Assembly: GCF_008831285.2 (NCBI RefSeq) | Contig: NC_045148.1 | Span: 15,228,802-15,292,801 of the forward strand | From: Nymphaea colorata | Lineage: Eukaryota; Streptophyta; Magnoliopsida; Nymphaeales; Nymphaeaceae | Direction of reading: 5' to 3' | DNA: 64,000 bases | Shown here: piece by piece, positions 1 through 9,875 of the stretch | Position numbering within the stretch: position 1 is the first letter of the stretch | How the letters are laid out: the number at the start of each line of letters is the position of its first letter | The notes under the pieces: model-generated | What the model was told of the DNA's origin: nothing | Databases searched by the model: none | Seen by the model: only the letters and a program-made list of their open reading frames with translations | Program-made: the position numbers and the translations under genes

Positions 1-45
1 AATCTCCTCCATCTGACGGTCCGCCGCTCGCTTGGTCGACGGGGC

Positions 46-468
46 TCACTGCAGGATCGAGTCTCGCTCTGGAACGCTTCTCTCGGGGTCTTCCTCATCG
101 ACATAGAAGGGCTTCAGGTTACAAACATGGAACACTGAATGCACCTTAAAGTCTGGCTGCAAGTCTAGCTTGTAGGCTAGCTTTCCGATTCTCTTCAGCA
201 CTGTGAAGGGTCCCTCATACTTGCGGATCAATGACCTGTGTCGACCATGGAAAATGTCCATGCGATCAGGATAGAGCTTCACGAGGACTTGATCACCCAC
301 TCGGAATTCCATTGGCCTTCGATTCCGATCTGCAAACTTTTTCATCTTTTTTGCGGCCTTGTGTAAGAACGCCTTAGCCATTTCCATCTGTTCCTGCCAA
401 TCGCGAACAAACTGGTAGGCAAAAGTGAGTCTTCCCTTTTCTTGGGCTGCAAGGGTATGTGGCATCAA
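46..468 (-). pseudogene. Integrase C-terminal domain fragment
   Basis: This 140-aa open stretch is the integrase C-terminal part of the decayed element. It has the basic region KKMKKFADRNRRP and the GPF-type SH3-like fold core (RVGDQVLVKLYPDR, then RKYEGPFTVLKRIG and the VHSVFHVCNLKPF ending), all usual in Ty3/gypsy integrases. It is separated from the catalytic core (593-1273) by two in-frame stops and a small frameshift between about 480 and 590. A stop near 46-48 interrupts what may be the start of a chromodomain; the reading frame beyond it runs off the window. Confidence 0.75.
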
Positions 469-592
469 CGGCTGTTGTCCAGTGGCTATCGAATGGACTA
501 TGTCCAGAAGACTCGCTCTTCTACAAATTGTAGCAAAATTGAGCTACATCCAATAATTTCACCCAATCCTTTTGATTCGCACTGACATAGTG

Positions 593-1273
593 TCAAAGGT
601 ATTGTTCCAACAATTCGTTGATTCGTTCAGTTTGGCCGTCCGTTTGAGGGTGAAAACTTGTTGAGAATAATAAATCCGAACCCAACAAACGAAATACTTC
701 GCACCAAAATTTTCCTGTGAAGCGAGCGTCCCGATCACTGACAATGCTTTTCGGCACGCCCCAATGCTTGACTATATGCTTTATGAACAACTCTGCCGTC
801 TTCTCCGCAGTAGAGTCTGGGATGAAGGTGGCATACTTTGAAAATCTATCCACAACTATAAGGATGAAGCTGAAGCCATCAACTTTGGGCAAGCTGATGA
901 TGAAGTCCATGGAGAGGCATTCCCACGGACGTTCTGGAATAGGAAGAGGCTCCAGGAGACCGGCAGGCTTCTGGTTTGTTCCCTTGTCTTGCTGACAGAT
1001 CAAACATGTTTTCACATAGGCTTCAACGTCGTCGCACATCTGTGGCAAGTAGTAGCCACGTTCGAGCAGTGCCAGTGTCCGCTCCTGGCCAGGATGACCA
1101 ACCCACAACGAGTCATGACACTCCTTCAGCAACTCTCTTCGGATATTGCCCCATCTAGGCACGAACACTCGTCCGCCTTTTGCCATCAAAAGTCCATCTT
1201 GTAGCCAGAATCGTCGCATCTTTTCCGCCTCCGTTGTTTCGACCAAGTGCTTGGCCACTAGATCCTGCTTCAT
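593..1273 (-). pseudogene. Integrase catalytic core fragment
   Basis: The 226-aa stretch has the zinc-binding HHCC region (ECHDSLWVGHPG, later CLICQQDK), the first catalytic Asp in SMDFIISLPKVDG, the second in VSDRDARFTG and the Glu in HPQTDGQTERIN, giving the D,D-35-E layout of retroelement integrases. It would insert the cDNA into the chromosome. It ends at a TGA where the family reading continues, and the downstream sequence is recognisable in the same frame for about 25 codons before a second stop. Upstream it nearly abuts the RT-RNase H frame. Confidence 0.8.
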
Positions 1274-1279
1274 GCCTTC

Positions 1280-2665
1280 TCAAATCCACCCGAGAAGAGC
1301 ACCATCGAGTTGCGTTTCGGATGATGCTGTCTGGGTAGCTGCCAACTCCGCCTTTCGACTCAGTGCATCGGCTACGACGTTTGTCTTCCCTGCCTTGTAC
1401 TCTAAGGCGAAATCGAATTCTGCACGGAATTCCTGCCATCGAGCCTGCTTCGGACTCAACTTCTTTTGAGTTTGGAAGTAGCTTGTGGCTACATTATCAG
1501 TCTTTACCACAAACTGGGACTCCAATAAGTAATGCCTCCATGTGCGAAGACAATGAATAATGGCCGTCATTTCCCTTTCGTGCACGGAGTACTGTCGCTC
1601 CGCGTCTTTCAGCTTCCGACTCTCATAGACGACTGGATGACCTTCCTGCATCAAAACTCTGCCAATGGCAAAATCTGATGCATCCGTGTGGACTTCAAAT
1701 TTCCTTGCGTGGTTGGGCAACCTGAGCACAGGCTCCTGCGTCAGGGCCCTCTTGTACTTCTCAAAGGCGTCTTCTTCGAGCTCTTCCCAAGCCCAAGTTC
1801 GGTTTTTCTTTAGCAAATCAGTGAGAGGCGCAGTTATCAAAGAATACCCCTCAATGAATCGTCGATAGTAATTTGCCAAACCGAGAAAAGAACGTAGTTC
1901 TGGTACATTGGTTGGCGGTTTCCATTCTTGAATTGCCCTTACCTTTTCTATGTCCATTCGCAGCTGACCTTTTCCCACAATGTGACCGAGAAAACTGATT
2001 TCCGGTTGGCCGAATAGGCACTTCTCGCGCTTCACATAGAGTTCGTTTTCCTCCAATACATTGAACACTGTCCGCAAGTGTTCCACATGGTCCCTCATGG
2101 AGCTGTTGTACACTACAATGTCATCAAGATAGACTACCACGAACTTATCTAAGTACATATAGAATATCTTGTTCATTAGAGTCGAAAAAGTGGCTGTGGC
2201 ATTCGTCAACCCGAACGGCATTACCAAGAATTCAAAGGCATCGTAGCGAGTGACGCAAGTGGTCTTTGGCTCGTCGCCGTCAACAATCCGAACTTGCCAA
2301 TATCCTGATTTGAGGTCTAACTTGAAAAACACTTGAGCTTCGCCCAGTTGATCAAACAGATCTGCAATCAAAGGTAAGGGGTACTTGTTCTTCACCGTTA
2401 CCTTGTTCAACGCCCGAAAATCTACACATAGCCTTTTGGAGCCGTCATGCTTCGCTTGGAATAACACTGGTGCACCAAAAGGAGCTTTGGAGGGTCTGAT
2501 TATACCTCCAGCTAGCATCTCGTCCAACTGTCGCCGAAGTTCTTTTGATTTTGCAGGGGCCATTCGATATGGTGCCATTGCTGGGGGTTTGGCACTAGGA
2601 AGGAGTTCGATGGCATGATCCACCTCATGTCGAGGTGGCAGCCATCTAGGGAGCTTTGTAGGCAT
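1280..2665 (-). pseudogene. Reverse transcriptase-RNase H of decayed gypsy element
   Basis: This 461-aa open frame is the best preserved part of the element. Reverse transcriptase shows [14 protein letters not shown] (first catalytic Asp), the [13 protein letters not shown] motif and the YLDD active site. The tethered RNase H follows with [10 protein letters not shown] (catalytic Asp present) and the [22 protein letters not shown] segment. The end [11 protein letters not shown] is the usual connection before integrase. The frame is intact, but the flanking protease, gag and integrase are broken, so no complete polyprotein is possible from this copy. Confidence 0.85.
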
Positions 2666-2668
2666 TGT

Positions 2669-3193
2669 TCATGCGAATTCCGCTAAGACAGGCGCAAGCG
2701 CCTCTGGGACCAAACCAGGGGAGTCATTAGTCACTTCCCTGATTGCCACCAAGTACGTCTCTTTGCCGTGCTTGAGGCCTTTCTTCAACTGAAGGGCAGA
2801 TATCATTGCGGCTTTGCCCTTATCCCTCTTTATCGATGTTACTAGAACCATACAAGGGGACTTCTCGTCCATGATACTGATACTGCGTAGGTGCGGCATT
2901 GGAACCATTTTCGTTGTACTGAGGAGCTCAATGCCTAGGATCATCCGAAAATCATCCATCAGGACCACTGAGAAGTTGACTCTTCCTGGCCAACTCTCAA
3001 TCTTTACAACCGCATCACGGGCCACTCCGTGGATGGGTTTGGCCTCTGAGTTCACTGCCTTCATGCGTAACTCTCCCCTCTCAAGGGTTAGGCTTAGTCT
3101 CATTGCCTCCTCAATTGAGACAAAGTTATGCGTGGCTCCCGTGTCTACCATAGCCAGGGTAGGCCTTCTATTTACCAGGATTTCCAAGTACAT
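2669..3193 (-). pseudogene. Retropepsin-like aspartic protease fragment
   Basis: The 174-aa stretch contains MVDTGATHNFVS, the DTGA active site of gypsy aspartic proteases, followed by the hydrophobic flap region and the ILGIELL motif that corresponds to the second conserved segment. It overlaps the end of the gag fragment (3172-3627) in another frame and stops four bases before the RT frame starts. In relatives gag, protease and RT are usually a single frame, so the frame change here is a sign of decay. Confidence 0.75.
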
Positions 3194-3627
3194 GAGCTCG
3201 TTAGAAGGTAGCGAGTCACCTTCACTTTTTCCTCCCTTTTTATGGTGTTCTGAAGTTGAAGTGTGCCCATCTTTGGTCCTTCCCCTTCTTCACCTTGTGC
3301 CGCATTAGCAGATTGCCTTAAAGAGCTTGCTTGATTGTCCATGTTTACACGCTTTGGATATTGCCTCCCTAAGTGATTACCATCGCAAAACCAACATTTC
3401 AACATTCTATTATGAGAGTTGTCGTTTTTGCAAAAGAAAGTTCTTCTTTCGACTTGGCATTGAGTTGATGGTTCATCTTTCCGTTCCCTTCGATCCTCTT
3501 TCTTTCCTCCATGGTCAGACTTCTTCAACGGCTTGAAGGTGTTAGTGTAGCTCTTGCGCTGAGTATCAACCAAACGTTCTGCTACCACATAAGCATCCAT
3601 CAAGGTCTCTGGATTACTTCTTTCCAC
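3172..3627 (-). pseudogene. Gag C-terminal fragment with zinc-knuckle remnant
   Basis: The 151-aa stretch has a basic segment (KKSDHGGKKEDRRERKDEP) followed by CWFCDGNHLGRQYPKR. This matches the CCHC nucleocapsid knuckle in spacing, except that the last Cys appears replaced (QYP where DCP is usual). An in-frame TGA lies just upstream near 3637. Nucleic-acid binding would be impaired as read. Confidence 0.6.
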
Positions 3628-3725
3628 TTCAGATTGTACTCACGACTGAAGTCCCAAAATAAACCAGTTCAATTTATCTTGTTCTTGCATATCAGACACA
3701 TCTAACATCAGCATCTGATAGGTCC

Positions 3726-4421
3726 TCACGTAATCTCACAAGGATCCGGTATGTTCAGTTCACCAACCATTCGATAGGCATGGCGTGTCGCATTCGGAGG
3801 CATGAAGTAAGTTCTTAACTCTTGCTGAAAATCATCGAAAGTGTCTATTGTGCAGATCCCCTTCTGAATGTCGAGCCTTTTCTTTCTCCACCATGCCGCA
3901 ACATCGCCCTCTAGCAACATAGTTGTAGTCTTGACTTGAAGGTTGTCCCCCATAACGCCTTGCAAGTCCAGGTAATACTATACTTGGAGTAAAAAGTTGT
4001 CGATCACTCGACTATCCCGAGTTTCGTTGTATTTAACTGGTCTCTGAACGTCGACCCTCGCTGGCCGATCGTCACCTCCACCTACAGAGATCTGTCGCTG
4101 TAGTGTGCGGTTCTTTACCTGAAGTTTCTTGACTTCAGCCTGTAACGCGGTCACTGTGTCAGTCAGTGCCCGATTCATGGCCACTAGGTCGGCCACTTGT
4201 TCCCGCAGTACCTTCATCTCGTCCTTCATTTCTCCGAAGGACTCAGCTGCATTACTCAACGCTTTTTCATGAGTAGTTACGTCGGTAGCCAGCTTGTTCA
4301 CCATCTCGGTCAGGTCTTCCTGACACTGGGATGTACCAATCTCGTCAGAATGGGCTACCCCATTGCCTTTGGCAGTTCGCAGATTGTATTGAGTCGCCAG
4401 AGCTTCTTCCTCTTCGATCAC
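3726..4421 (-). pseudogene. Gag N-terminal and middle fragments
   Basis: Two open stretches (3978-4421 and 3726-3965) lie in the same frame, split by one TAG near 3978. The first has a long heptad-like segment (LREQVADLVAMNRALTDTV region), which suggests a coiled coil. The second contains WWRKKRLDIQ and TFDDFQQELRTYF, the usual Retrotrans_gag core. A frameshift after 3726 separates this from the knuckle fragment. The start near 4421 sits about 80 bases inside the primer site, as expected for gag. Confidence 0.65.
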
Positions 4422-4503
4422 AATCGTCGGAAGTCTCTTTCAATCAACGTTCGTCTGCGTGTAGTTCTACATTGACTATCCAACGCTTCCCCAGATTGAG
4501 ACG

Positions 4504-4521
4504 AACCTGGCTCTGATACCA
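4504..4521 (-). promoter_or_regulatory. Primer binding site, initiator tRNA-Met type
   Basis: Read on the minus strand, the LTR end ATGACA is followed by ACT and then TGGTATCAGAGCCAGGTT. This is the complement of the 3' end of plant initiator tRNA-Met, the commonest plant LTR-retrotransposon primer. Confidence 0.85.
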
Positions 4522-4523
4522 GT

Positions 4524-4803
4524 TGTCATGGGCTGATAACTTCGGCCCGTGTGGCGCGGCAAGAACCTGATTGCCGCAAGCCTTCAAACCGCTGAACGGG
4601 ACGCAAAGGTGGTTTGAGAAAACGAGTGTATAAAGAATGCTTGTGAATAAAGAAATCTCGCAATGTATTCGCTTGGAAAATTAGTACATCACGAGAAAGA
4701 TAAGCAAGGAGAATGATCTCGACTTTACTTATATAGCACAGCCGAGGCCTCTTACAGGATTCCCATGCCGACCACCCAAAATAAAAAATCCCAATACTTG
4801 ACA
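4524..4803 (-). repeat. 5' LTR of the decayed gypsy element (280 bp)
   Basis: On the minus strand it begins TGTCAAG at 4803 and ends ATGACA at 4524, so the termini are TG/CA with a 5-bp inverted repeat. The primer site follows immediately. A TATA box lies inside. Its sequence from about 4626 onward recurs right of the N gap (26285 onward). The partner LTR is outside the window. Confidence 0.8.
4729..4735 (-). promoter_or_regulatory. TATA box in the 280-bp LTR
   Basis: The minus strand reads GCTATATAAGTAAAG here, roughly 70 bases inside the LTR start. That is a normal U3 promoter position. There is no direct evidence of activity. Confidence 0.5.
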
Positions 4804-5040
4804 CTTAGACCGGTGAGACTGTACTCCCTTACAAGTAAACATGCATAAGCAAATGACTCAACATAAGCAAAGGAAGCACAATGCAAAACAAAACAAAGGA
4901 CTGTACAGACTCCTAAACACAGGGGAACACTAAGACTAAAATGTATAAATTATCAACGTAAGTGCATTTGGTTCGGTAAAAAGGTTGACATAAAACTTTA
5001 GGACGGAAATTTTAACATCCAGGGTTCATCTTTATTCATG
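4804..5040. other. Host spacer between the two retroelements
   Basis: About 240 bases of AT-rich sequence lie between the end of the short LTR and the target duplication of the large array. No gene or RNA is seen. A near-identical copy occurs at about 26460-26694, right of the N gap. Confidence 0.6.
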
Positions 5041-5045
5041 AATTC
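5041..5045. repeat. Left target-site duplication AATTC
   Basis: AATTC immediately precedes the LTR start TGTAATCACC. The same five bases follow the last LTR end (58211-58215). Five bases is the usual Ty3/gypsy duplication size. Confidence 0.85.
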
Positions 5046-6140
5046 TGTAATCACCCCAAATTTTTCTAAAGGACTATGATGTTTTATCCAAGTGCGAAAT
5101 TCAAATTTAGGCACAAGATTTCCAAAATACTACTCTCAGATCCAAATTAAATCCAAAATAGAACTCTCAGATCCAAATTAAATCCAAAATACTACTTTTA
5201 GATCCAAAACCCAAGTTCAGATCCAAATCAATCATTTAAGACCGATTTGCCCCTCCTTTTGACCATAAAACCTCCTTTAGAGGGTGATTTTAGTCTTTTT
5301 CAAACAAGACCGATTTGCTCCTTCTTTTGACCAAAAAACCTTCTTTTAGAGGGTGATTTTAGTCTTTTTTTAAACAAGACCGATTTGCCCCTCCTTTTGA
5401 CCAAAAAACCTTCTTTTAGAGGGTGATTTTAGTCTTTTTTTTAAACAAGACCGATTTGCCCCTCCTTTTGACAAAAAAACCTTCTTTTAGAAGGTGATTT
5501 TAGTCTTTTTGGTAAACAAGACCGATTTGCCCCTCCTTTTGACCAAAAAACCTTCTTTTAGAGGGTGATTTTAGTCTTTTTTGGGTGGACAAGACTCATT
5601 TGCCCTTCCTTTTGGCCAAAAAATCTCTTTTTGGAGGGTGATTTTAGTCTTTTTAGGTCAAAAAAATTCAAATTTCGGGTTTTGGCTCCAAAATCCTCTA
5701 TAAATACCCCCATATCCCCCCTCTTGGGCAAGATTGGTCATTGGGAGAAACTCTAGTGTATTCTCACTTGAAGACTTAGAGTTTCTCTTGAGCTCTCTCT
5801 CTCTCTCCCTCTTCCTCTTTTCATTTCTTTCTCCAACTTAGAGCAAGCACTTTTGGAGCTTCATTCAAAAGGGGATCTTCAAGTGAAGGTGTTCATCTTC
5901 CTTAAGTCATTTCCTATTAGAGGTATGTAATCTTCATCTCTCTCATTTCTTTCTTCTTTCTTTTCATTAATGTTCTTATTATTATGTTATTTCTTTCTCT
6001 TAAACATAATGTTGTTGTTGTTTTCATTTTCTCTTCTCATCTTCATCTCCCCATGGCCAAAGGAGATAGCACTCAACCTCTTTTTAGAGACAAGAGGCTA
6101 TGCTCAAATGCACCGGGAGCATGAGAAGATGAGAAGATGA

Positions 6141-7603
6141 GAAATTGCTACCTCCTTAATCTGTCAATTCGAAGAAGTACAATTGGCTCACGTAAAGAGA
6201 GAAGGTAACCCTATTGCGGATGGCCTCGCGAGCTTAGGATCAACCATCACTTTTCGAACCAATGAAGCAATCCGCTCTTTTGAGATTGGAAGATTAGAAC
6301 ACCCTGCTTTTGAAACGATGGCGCATGTTCATCATATCCAAGGGGGGATACGCCTTGGTACCATGACATCAAAAGGTATATTGAAAGCGGAGAATTCCCG
6401 ACTGAAATGTCTAAAAATGAACAAAAAGCAATACAACGTATGTCAGCAAGGTACTTTATCCTAGCAGGGGTATTATACAGACGTGGATTTAGCACTGAAT
6501 ACTCTCGGTGCCTTGATGAAGATGAGGCAAAGAAAGTAATCGAAGAATCACATCGAGGAGATTGTGGAGGCCATGTTGGTTACCAAACCCTCACCAAACA
6601 AATAATTCGAGCAGGGTATTATTGGCCTACCATGCAAAAAGATTGTCACCAATTTGTCAAAAGATGTAAAGAATGTCAACTGCATGCTCCAGTAATTCAT
6701 GCCCCAGCATCTCACTTGCATTCTGTGACATCTCCTTGGCCGTTTTCAATGTGGGCCTTTGACGTAGTCGGACCGATATCCCCTGCAGCTTCTAACGGCC
6801 ATAAGTATTTTCTTGCTGTAACAGATTATTTTACCAAGTGGGTAGAAGTCGTCACACTTAGAACGGTGGAAGGACGTCATGTAGTGTCCTTCATTCACAA
6901 AAATCTTCTTTGCAGATTTGGAGTCCCTCATGATATAGTATCAGACAATGGAACTCATTTCAAGAATGAAAAGATGAGACTGTTGTGCAGCAAATACCAC
7001 ATCACGCACCATTTTTCAGCTCCTTATTACCCCCAAGGCAATGGACAAGCAGAGGCTACCAACAAGATCCTGATCCGCATCTTGGAACGGACAGTAGAAA
7101 CAGGAAGAGATTGACATGAAAAGATGCACAACGCTCTATGGGCATATCGCACCACTATGAGAACTCCAACAAATGCCACTCCAGCAGAGCTAGTCTATGG
7201 AACAGAAGTGGTTCTACCATTACATGTGTTGAAACCTGCTTTGAAGTTCGCTTCTCTCATAGAGCTCCCTCTTACTCAATATCAACAAAAAAGGCTAATG
7301 CAACTCGATTTGCTAGACGAAAAGAGGCTAAAAGCGGCTGAACATGCTGAAGCTTATCGCCAAAGGGTAGCCAGACAATTTGCCAAGTCAGTTATCGAGA
7401 GACAGTTCAAAGTGAATGACTCGGTCCTACGATCTTCAGTGTACCTGAGAGGACGACCACGAGGCAAGTGGGCACCAAATTGGGAAGGCCCATATGTCAT
7501 TAAGGAAGTTTTGCCCCACAATTCATACCGACTAATTGATGCTGATGGGGTGGAATTTGTCGATCCTGTTAATGCCCTTCACCTCAAGAAATTTTATGCC
7601 TAG
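6141..7603 (+). pseudogene. 3' pol fragment: second RNase H end plus integrase
   Basis: The fragment starts in the archaeal-type RNase H (LAHVKREGNPIADGLAS, last catalytic Asp) and runs through the HHCC zinc region (HRGDCGGHVG, CKECQ), the D,D-35-E integrase core and the GPYVIKEV C-terminal domain, ending in LKKFYA. A run of six G near 6350 instead of seven shifts the frame. An in-frame TGA at about 7112-7114 replaces a Trp codon of the intact copy. It has no promoter-proximal coding start and is not functional. Confidence 0.85.
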
Positions 7604-7738
7604 TTCTCTTGTATTCATTTTCCAATCAATGTCAATCATTTGTGTTTCCACATCGACTATTCAATCTAGATTCTTCCCAGTTGTAAAACATGACAATTAC
7701 ACTGGGGCATTTTTATTTTTATCGCTCAGAGCTTGAGA

Positions 7739-8029
7739 GCAACCCGTGCAGGTAAAGGGTTAAACCCGCAATATGAGGGCAACCCATGCAGGCAAGGGGT
7801 TAAACCTGCAATGCTAGCCAAAGCAACCCATGCAGGCAAAGGGGTTAAACCTGTGCTACAAGCCAAAGCAACCCACACAGTTAAAGGGTTCAACTTGTGA
7901 TGCAAGTCAAGGCAACCCATTCAGGGGGGTTAATCCTGAATTTGAAATCGGCAAACCCATGCAGGTAAGGGGTTAAACCTGCAATTTAAGCTCAAACAAC
8001 CCATTCAAGTAAGGGGTAAAGCCTGAAAC
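7739..8029 (+). repeat. Tandem ~42-bp hairpin repeats before the polypurine tract
   Basis: Seven imperfect units follow the pattern CAACCCATGCAGG, a purine-rich AAGGGGTTAAA loop, then CCTGCAA. Each can fold into a small stem-loop. The array lies between the integrase stop and the polypurine tract in every copy of the element. Details are given at 41866-42155. Confidence 0.75.
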
Positions 8030-8314
8030 ATCTCTATGAAAATATCTTGCTTGAAAAATTTGTGGCGTTTATCTTTGTCACTAAGCACGGCTAACACCGG
8101 CTTATTAACAAAGAGGGGCATCTGTAATCACCCCAAATTTTTCTAAAGGACTATGATGTTTTATCCAAGTGCGAAATTCAAATTTAGGCACAAGATTTCC
8201 AAAATACTACTCTCAGATCCAAATTAAATCCAAAATAGAACTCTCAGATCCAAATTAAATCCAAAATACTACTTTTAGATCCAAAACCCAAGTTCAGATC
8301 CAAATCAATCATTT

Positions 8315-8733
8315 AAGACCGATTTGCCCCTCCTTTTGACCATAAAACCTCCTTTAGAGGGTGATTTTAGTCTTTTTCAAACAAGACCGATTTGCCCCTT
8401 CTTTTGACCAAAAAACCTTCTTTTAGAGGGTGATTTTAGTCTTTTTTTAAACAAGACCGATTTGCCCCTCCTTTTGACCAAAAAACCTTCTTTTAGAGGG
8501 TGATTTTAGTCTTTTTTTTAAACAAGACCGATTTGCCCCTCCTTTTGACAAAAAAACCTTCTTTTAGAAGGTGATTTTAGTCTTTTTGGTAAACAAGACC
8601 GATTTGCCCCTCCTTTTGACCAAAAAACCTTCTTTTAGAGGGTGATTTTAGTCTTTTTGGGTGGACAAGACTCATTTGCCCTTCCTTTTGGCCAAAAAAT
8701 CTCTTTTTGGAGGGTGATTTTAGTCTTTTTAGG
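8315..8733 (+). repeat. Six ~70-bp tandem repeats in U3
   Basis: Units start at about 8315, 8383, 8453, 8524, 8595 and 8667 with AAGACCGATTTGCCC, and each ends GATTTTAGTCTTTTT. They finish about 40 bases before the TATA box, the position of an upstream promoter element. The last unit is the most diverged. Confidence 0.85.
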
Positions 8734-8775
8734 TAAAAAAAAATTCAAATTTTGGGTTTTGGCTCCAAAATCCTC

Positions 8776-8783
8776 TATAAATA
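8776..8783 (+). promoter_or_regulatory. LTR TATA box
   Basis: TATAAATA sits in CCTCTATAAATACCCC, downstream of the U3 repeats. Equivalent boxes are at 5699, 21287, 27344, 30392, 42894 and 55435. Transcription would start roughly 30 bases further on. Confidence 0.7.
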
Positions 8784-9127
8784 CCCCCATATCCCCCCTC
8801 TTGGGCAAGATTGGTCATTGGGAGAAACTCTAGTGTATTCTCACTTGAAGACTTAGAGTTTCTCTTGAGCTCTCTCTCTCTCTCCCTCTTCCTCTTTTCA
8901 TTTCTTTCTCCAACTTAGAGCAAGCACTTTTGGAGCTTCATTCAAAAGGGGATCTTCAAGTGAAGGTGTTCATCTTCCTTAAGTCATTTCCTATTAGAGG
9001 TATGTAATCTTCATCTCTCTCATTTCTTTCTTCTTTCTTTTCATTAATGTTCTTATTATTATGTTATTTCTTTCTCTTAAACATAATGTTGTTGTTGTTT
9101 TCATTTTTTCTTCTCATCTTCATCTCC

Positions 9128-9875
9128 CCATGGCCAAAGGAGATAGCACTCAACCTCTTTTTAGAGACAAGACGCTATGCTCAAATGCACCGGGAGCATG
9201 AGAAGATGAGGTGATATCTTATTTTATGATTAAATCATGTTCTTTCAAGTATTCTTGTTGTTCTTGTTCTTTCTCTATATTAATATCTTATTGCTCTTTC
9301 TTCTCTTCAATAATATATTCTTGTTGTTGTTATTTTTTTCCTTAATGAATATATTTTTGTTGTTATTGTTATTTCATTTCTTCAATAGTCTTGTCCTTGT
9401 TATTTTCTTTTTTTTTTTTTCTTTCTTCTTCCTCTTTCCATGACCAAAGGAGATAGCCCTCAATCTCTTTGTAGAGACAAGAGGCTATGCTCAAGTGCAT
9501 TGGGAGTGTGAAAAGATGAGAAGATCTTTCGTTTTATTATTGAATCATGTTTTCTCTTTTATTAAATATAACATTGTATCTCTTTCTATATTTTCTTCTT
9601 ATCTTCATCTCCCCACAGCTAAAAAAGGTAGCTCTCAATCTCTTTTTAGAGACAAGAGGCTATACTCAAAGTGCACCGGGAGCATGGAAAGATGAGATGA
9701 TCTTTCATTTTAATCATGTTCTTTCTTTTCATGAATACATTCTTGTTGTTTTTTTTTTGTTTCCTCTTATTTTCCTCTCTTCCTCATTTCTCCATGGCCA
9801 AAAGAGATAGCTCTCAATCTTTATTTTAGATTCAAGAGGCTATACTCAAGTGCACCGGGAACATGAGAAGATGAA
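9128..9875 (+). repeat. Four dispersed ~82-bp micro-ORF units in the LTR leader
   Basis: Conserved ~82-bp blocks at about 9128, 9437, 9612 and 9792 are separated by T-rich TTGTTGTT-type spacers. Units 1 and 2 encode 23-residue ORFs starting MAKGDSTQPLFRDK and MTKGDSPQSLCRDK; unit 3 lacks the ATG and unit 4 stops early. They lie downstream of the TATA box, in the presumed 5' leader. Whether they are translated is unknown. Confidence 0.65.

Larger units (their letters stand above)
1..4803 (-). mobile_element. Decayed chromovirus-like Ty3/gypsy element, 5' part
   Basis: On the minus strand the order is LTR (4524-4803), primer site, gag, protease, RT-RNase H, integrase, which is the Ty3/gypsy order. 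The 3' end and 3' LTR lie beyond position 1. Coding is broken by several stops and frameshifts. The Gag knuckle starting C-W-F-C-D-G resembles that of Galadriel/Monkey chromoviruses, and reading past the stop at about 46-48 into the window edge gives a stretch (KRAADRQMEEI) that could begin a chromodomain; both clade hints are weak. The short LTR and iMet primer fit a chromovirus. It is non-autonomous as read. Confidence 0.85.
5046..8122 (+). mobile_element. Deleted array copy: LTR start fused to pol end
   Basis: The first ~1.09 kb are the 5' part of the LTR (six ~70-bp repeats, TATA box at 5699-5706, splice-donor-like AG/GTATGT at 5921-5926, first micro-ORF unit). At about 6132-6140 the sequence jumps into the second RNase H coding region of pol and continues to the polypurine tract (8110-8122). 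The lost part includes two thirds of the LTR, primer site, ORF1, gag-protease and RT. The junction has an extra copy of AAGATGAG, suggesting slippage or microhomology-mediated joining. It carries the same integrase stop as the other defective copies. Confidence 0.85.

Noticed and set aside
717-1469. Plus-strand ORFs across the integrase region
   Set aside because: They are complements of the minus-strand pol frames and contain no recognisable motif.
7739-8029. Regularly spaced repeats resembling a CRISPR array
   Set aside because: Units are imperfect, spacers are not unique, the context is a plant retroelement and the repeats recur in each copy.
9237-9443. Short hydrophobic ORFs in the LTRs (FLLFLFFLYIN type)
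   Set aside because: They arise from T-rich TTGTTGTT spacer sequence, begin and end at different places between copies and have no conserved start.
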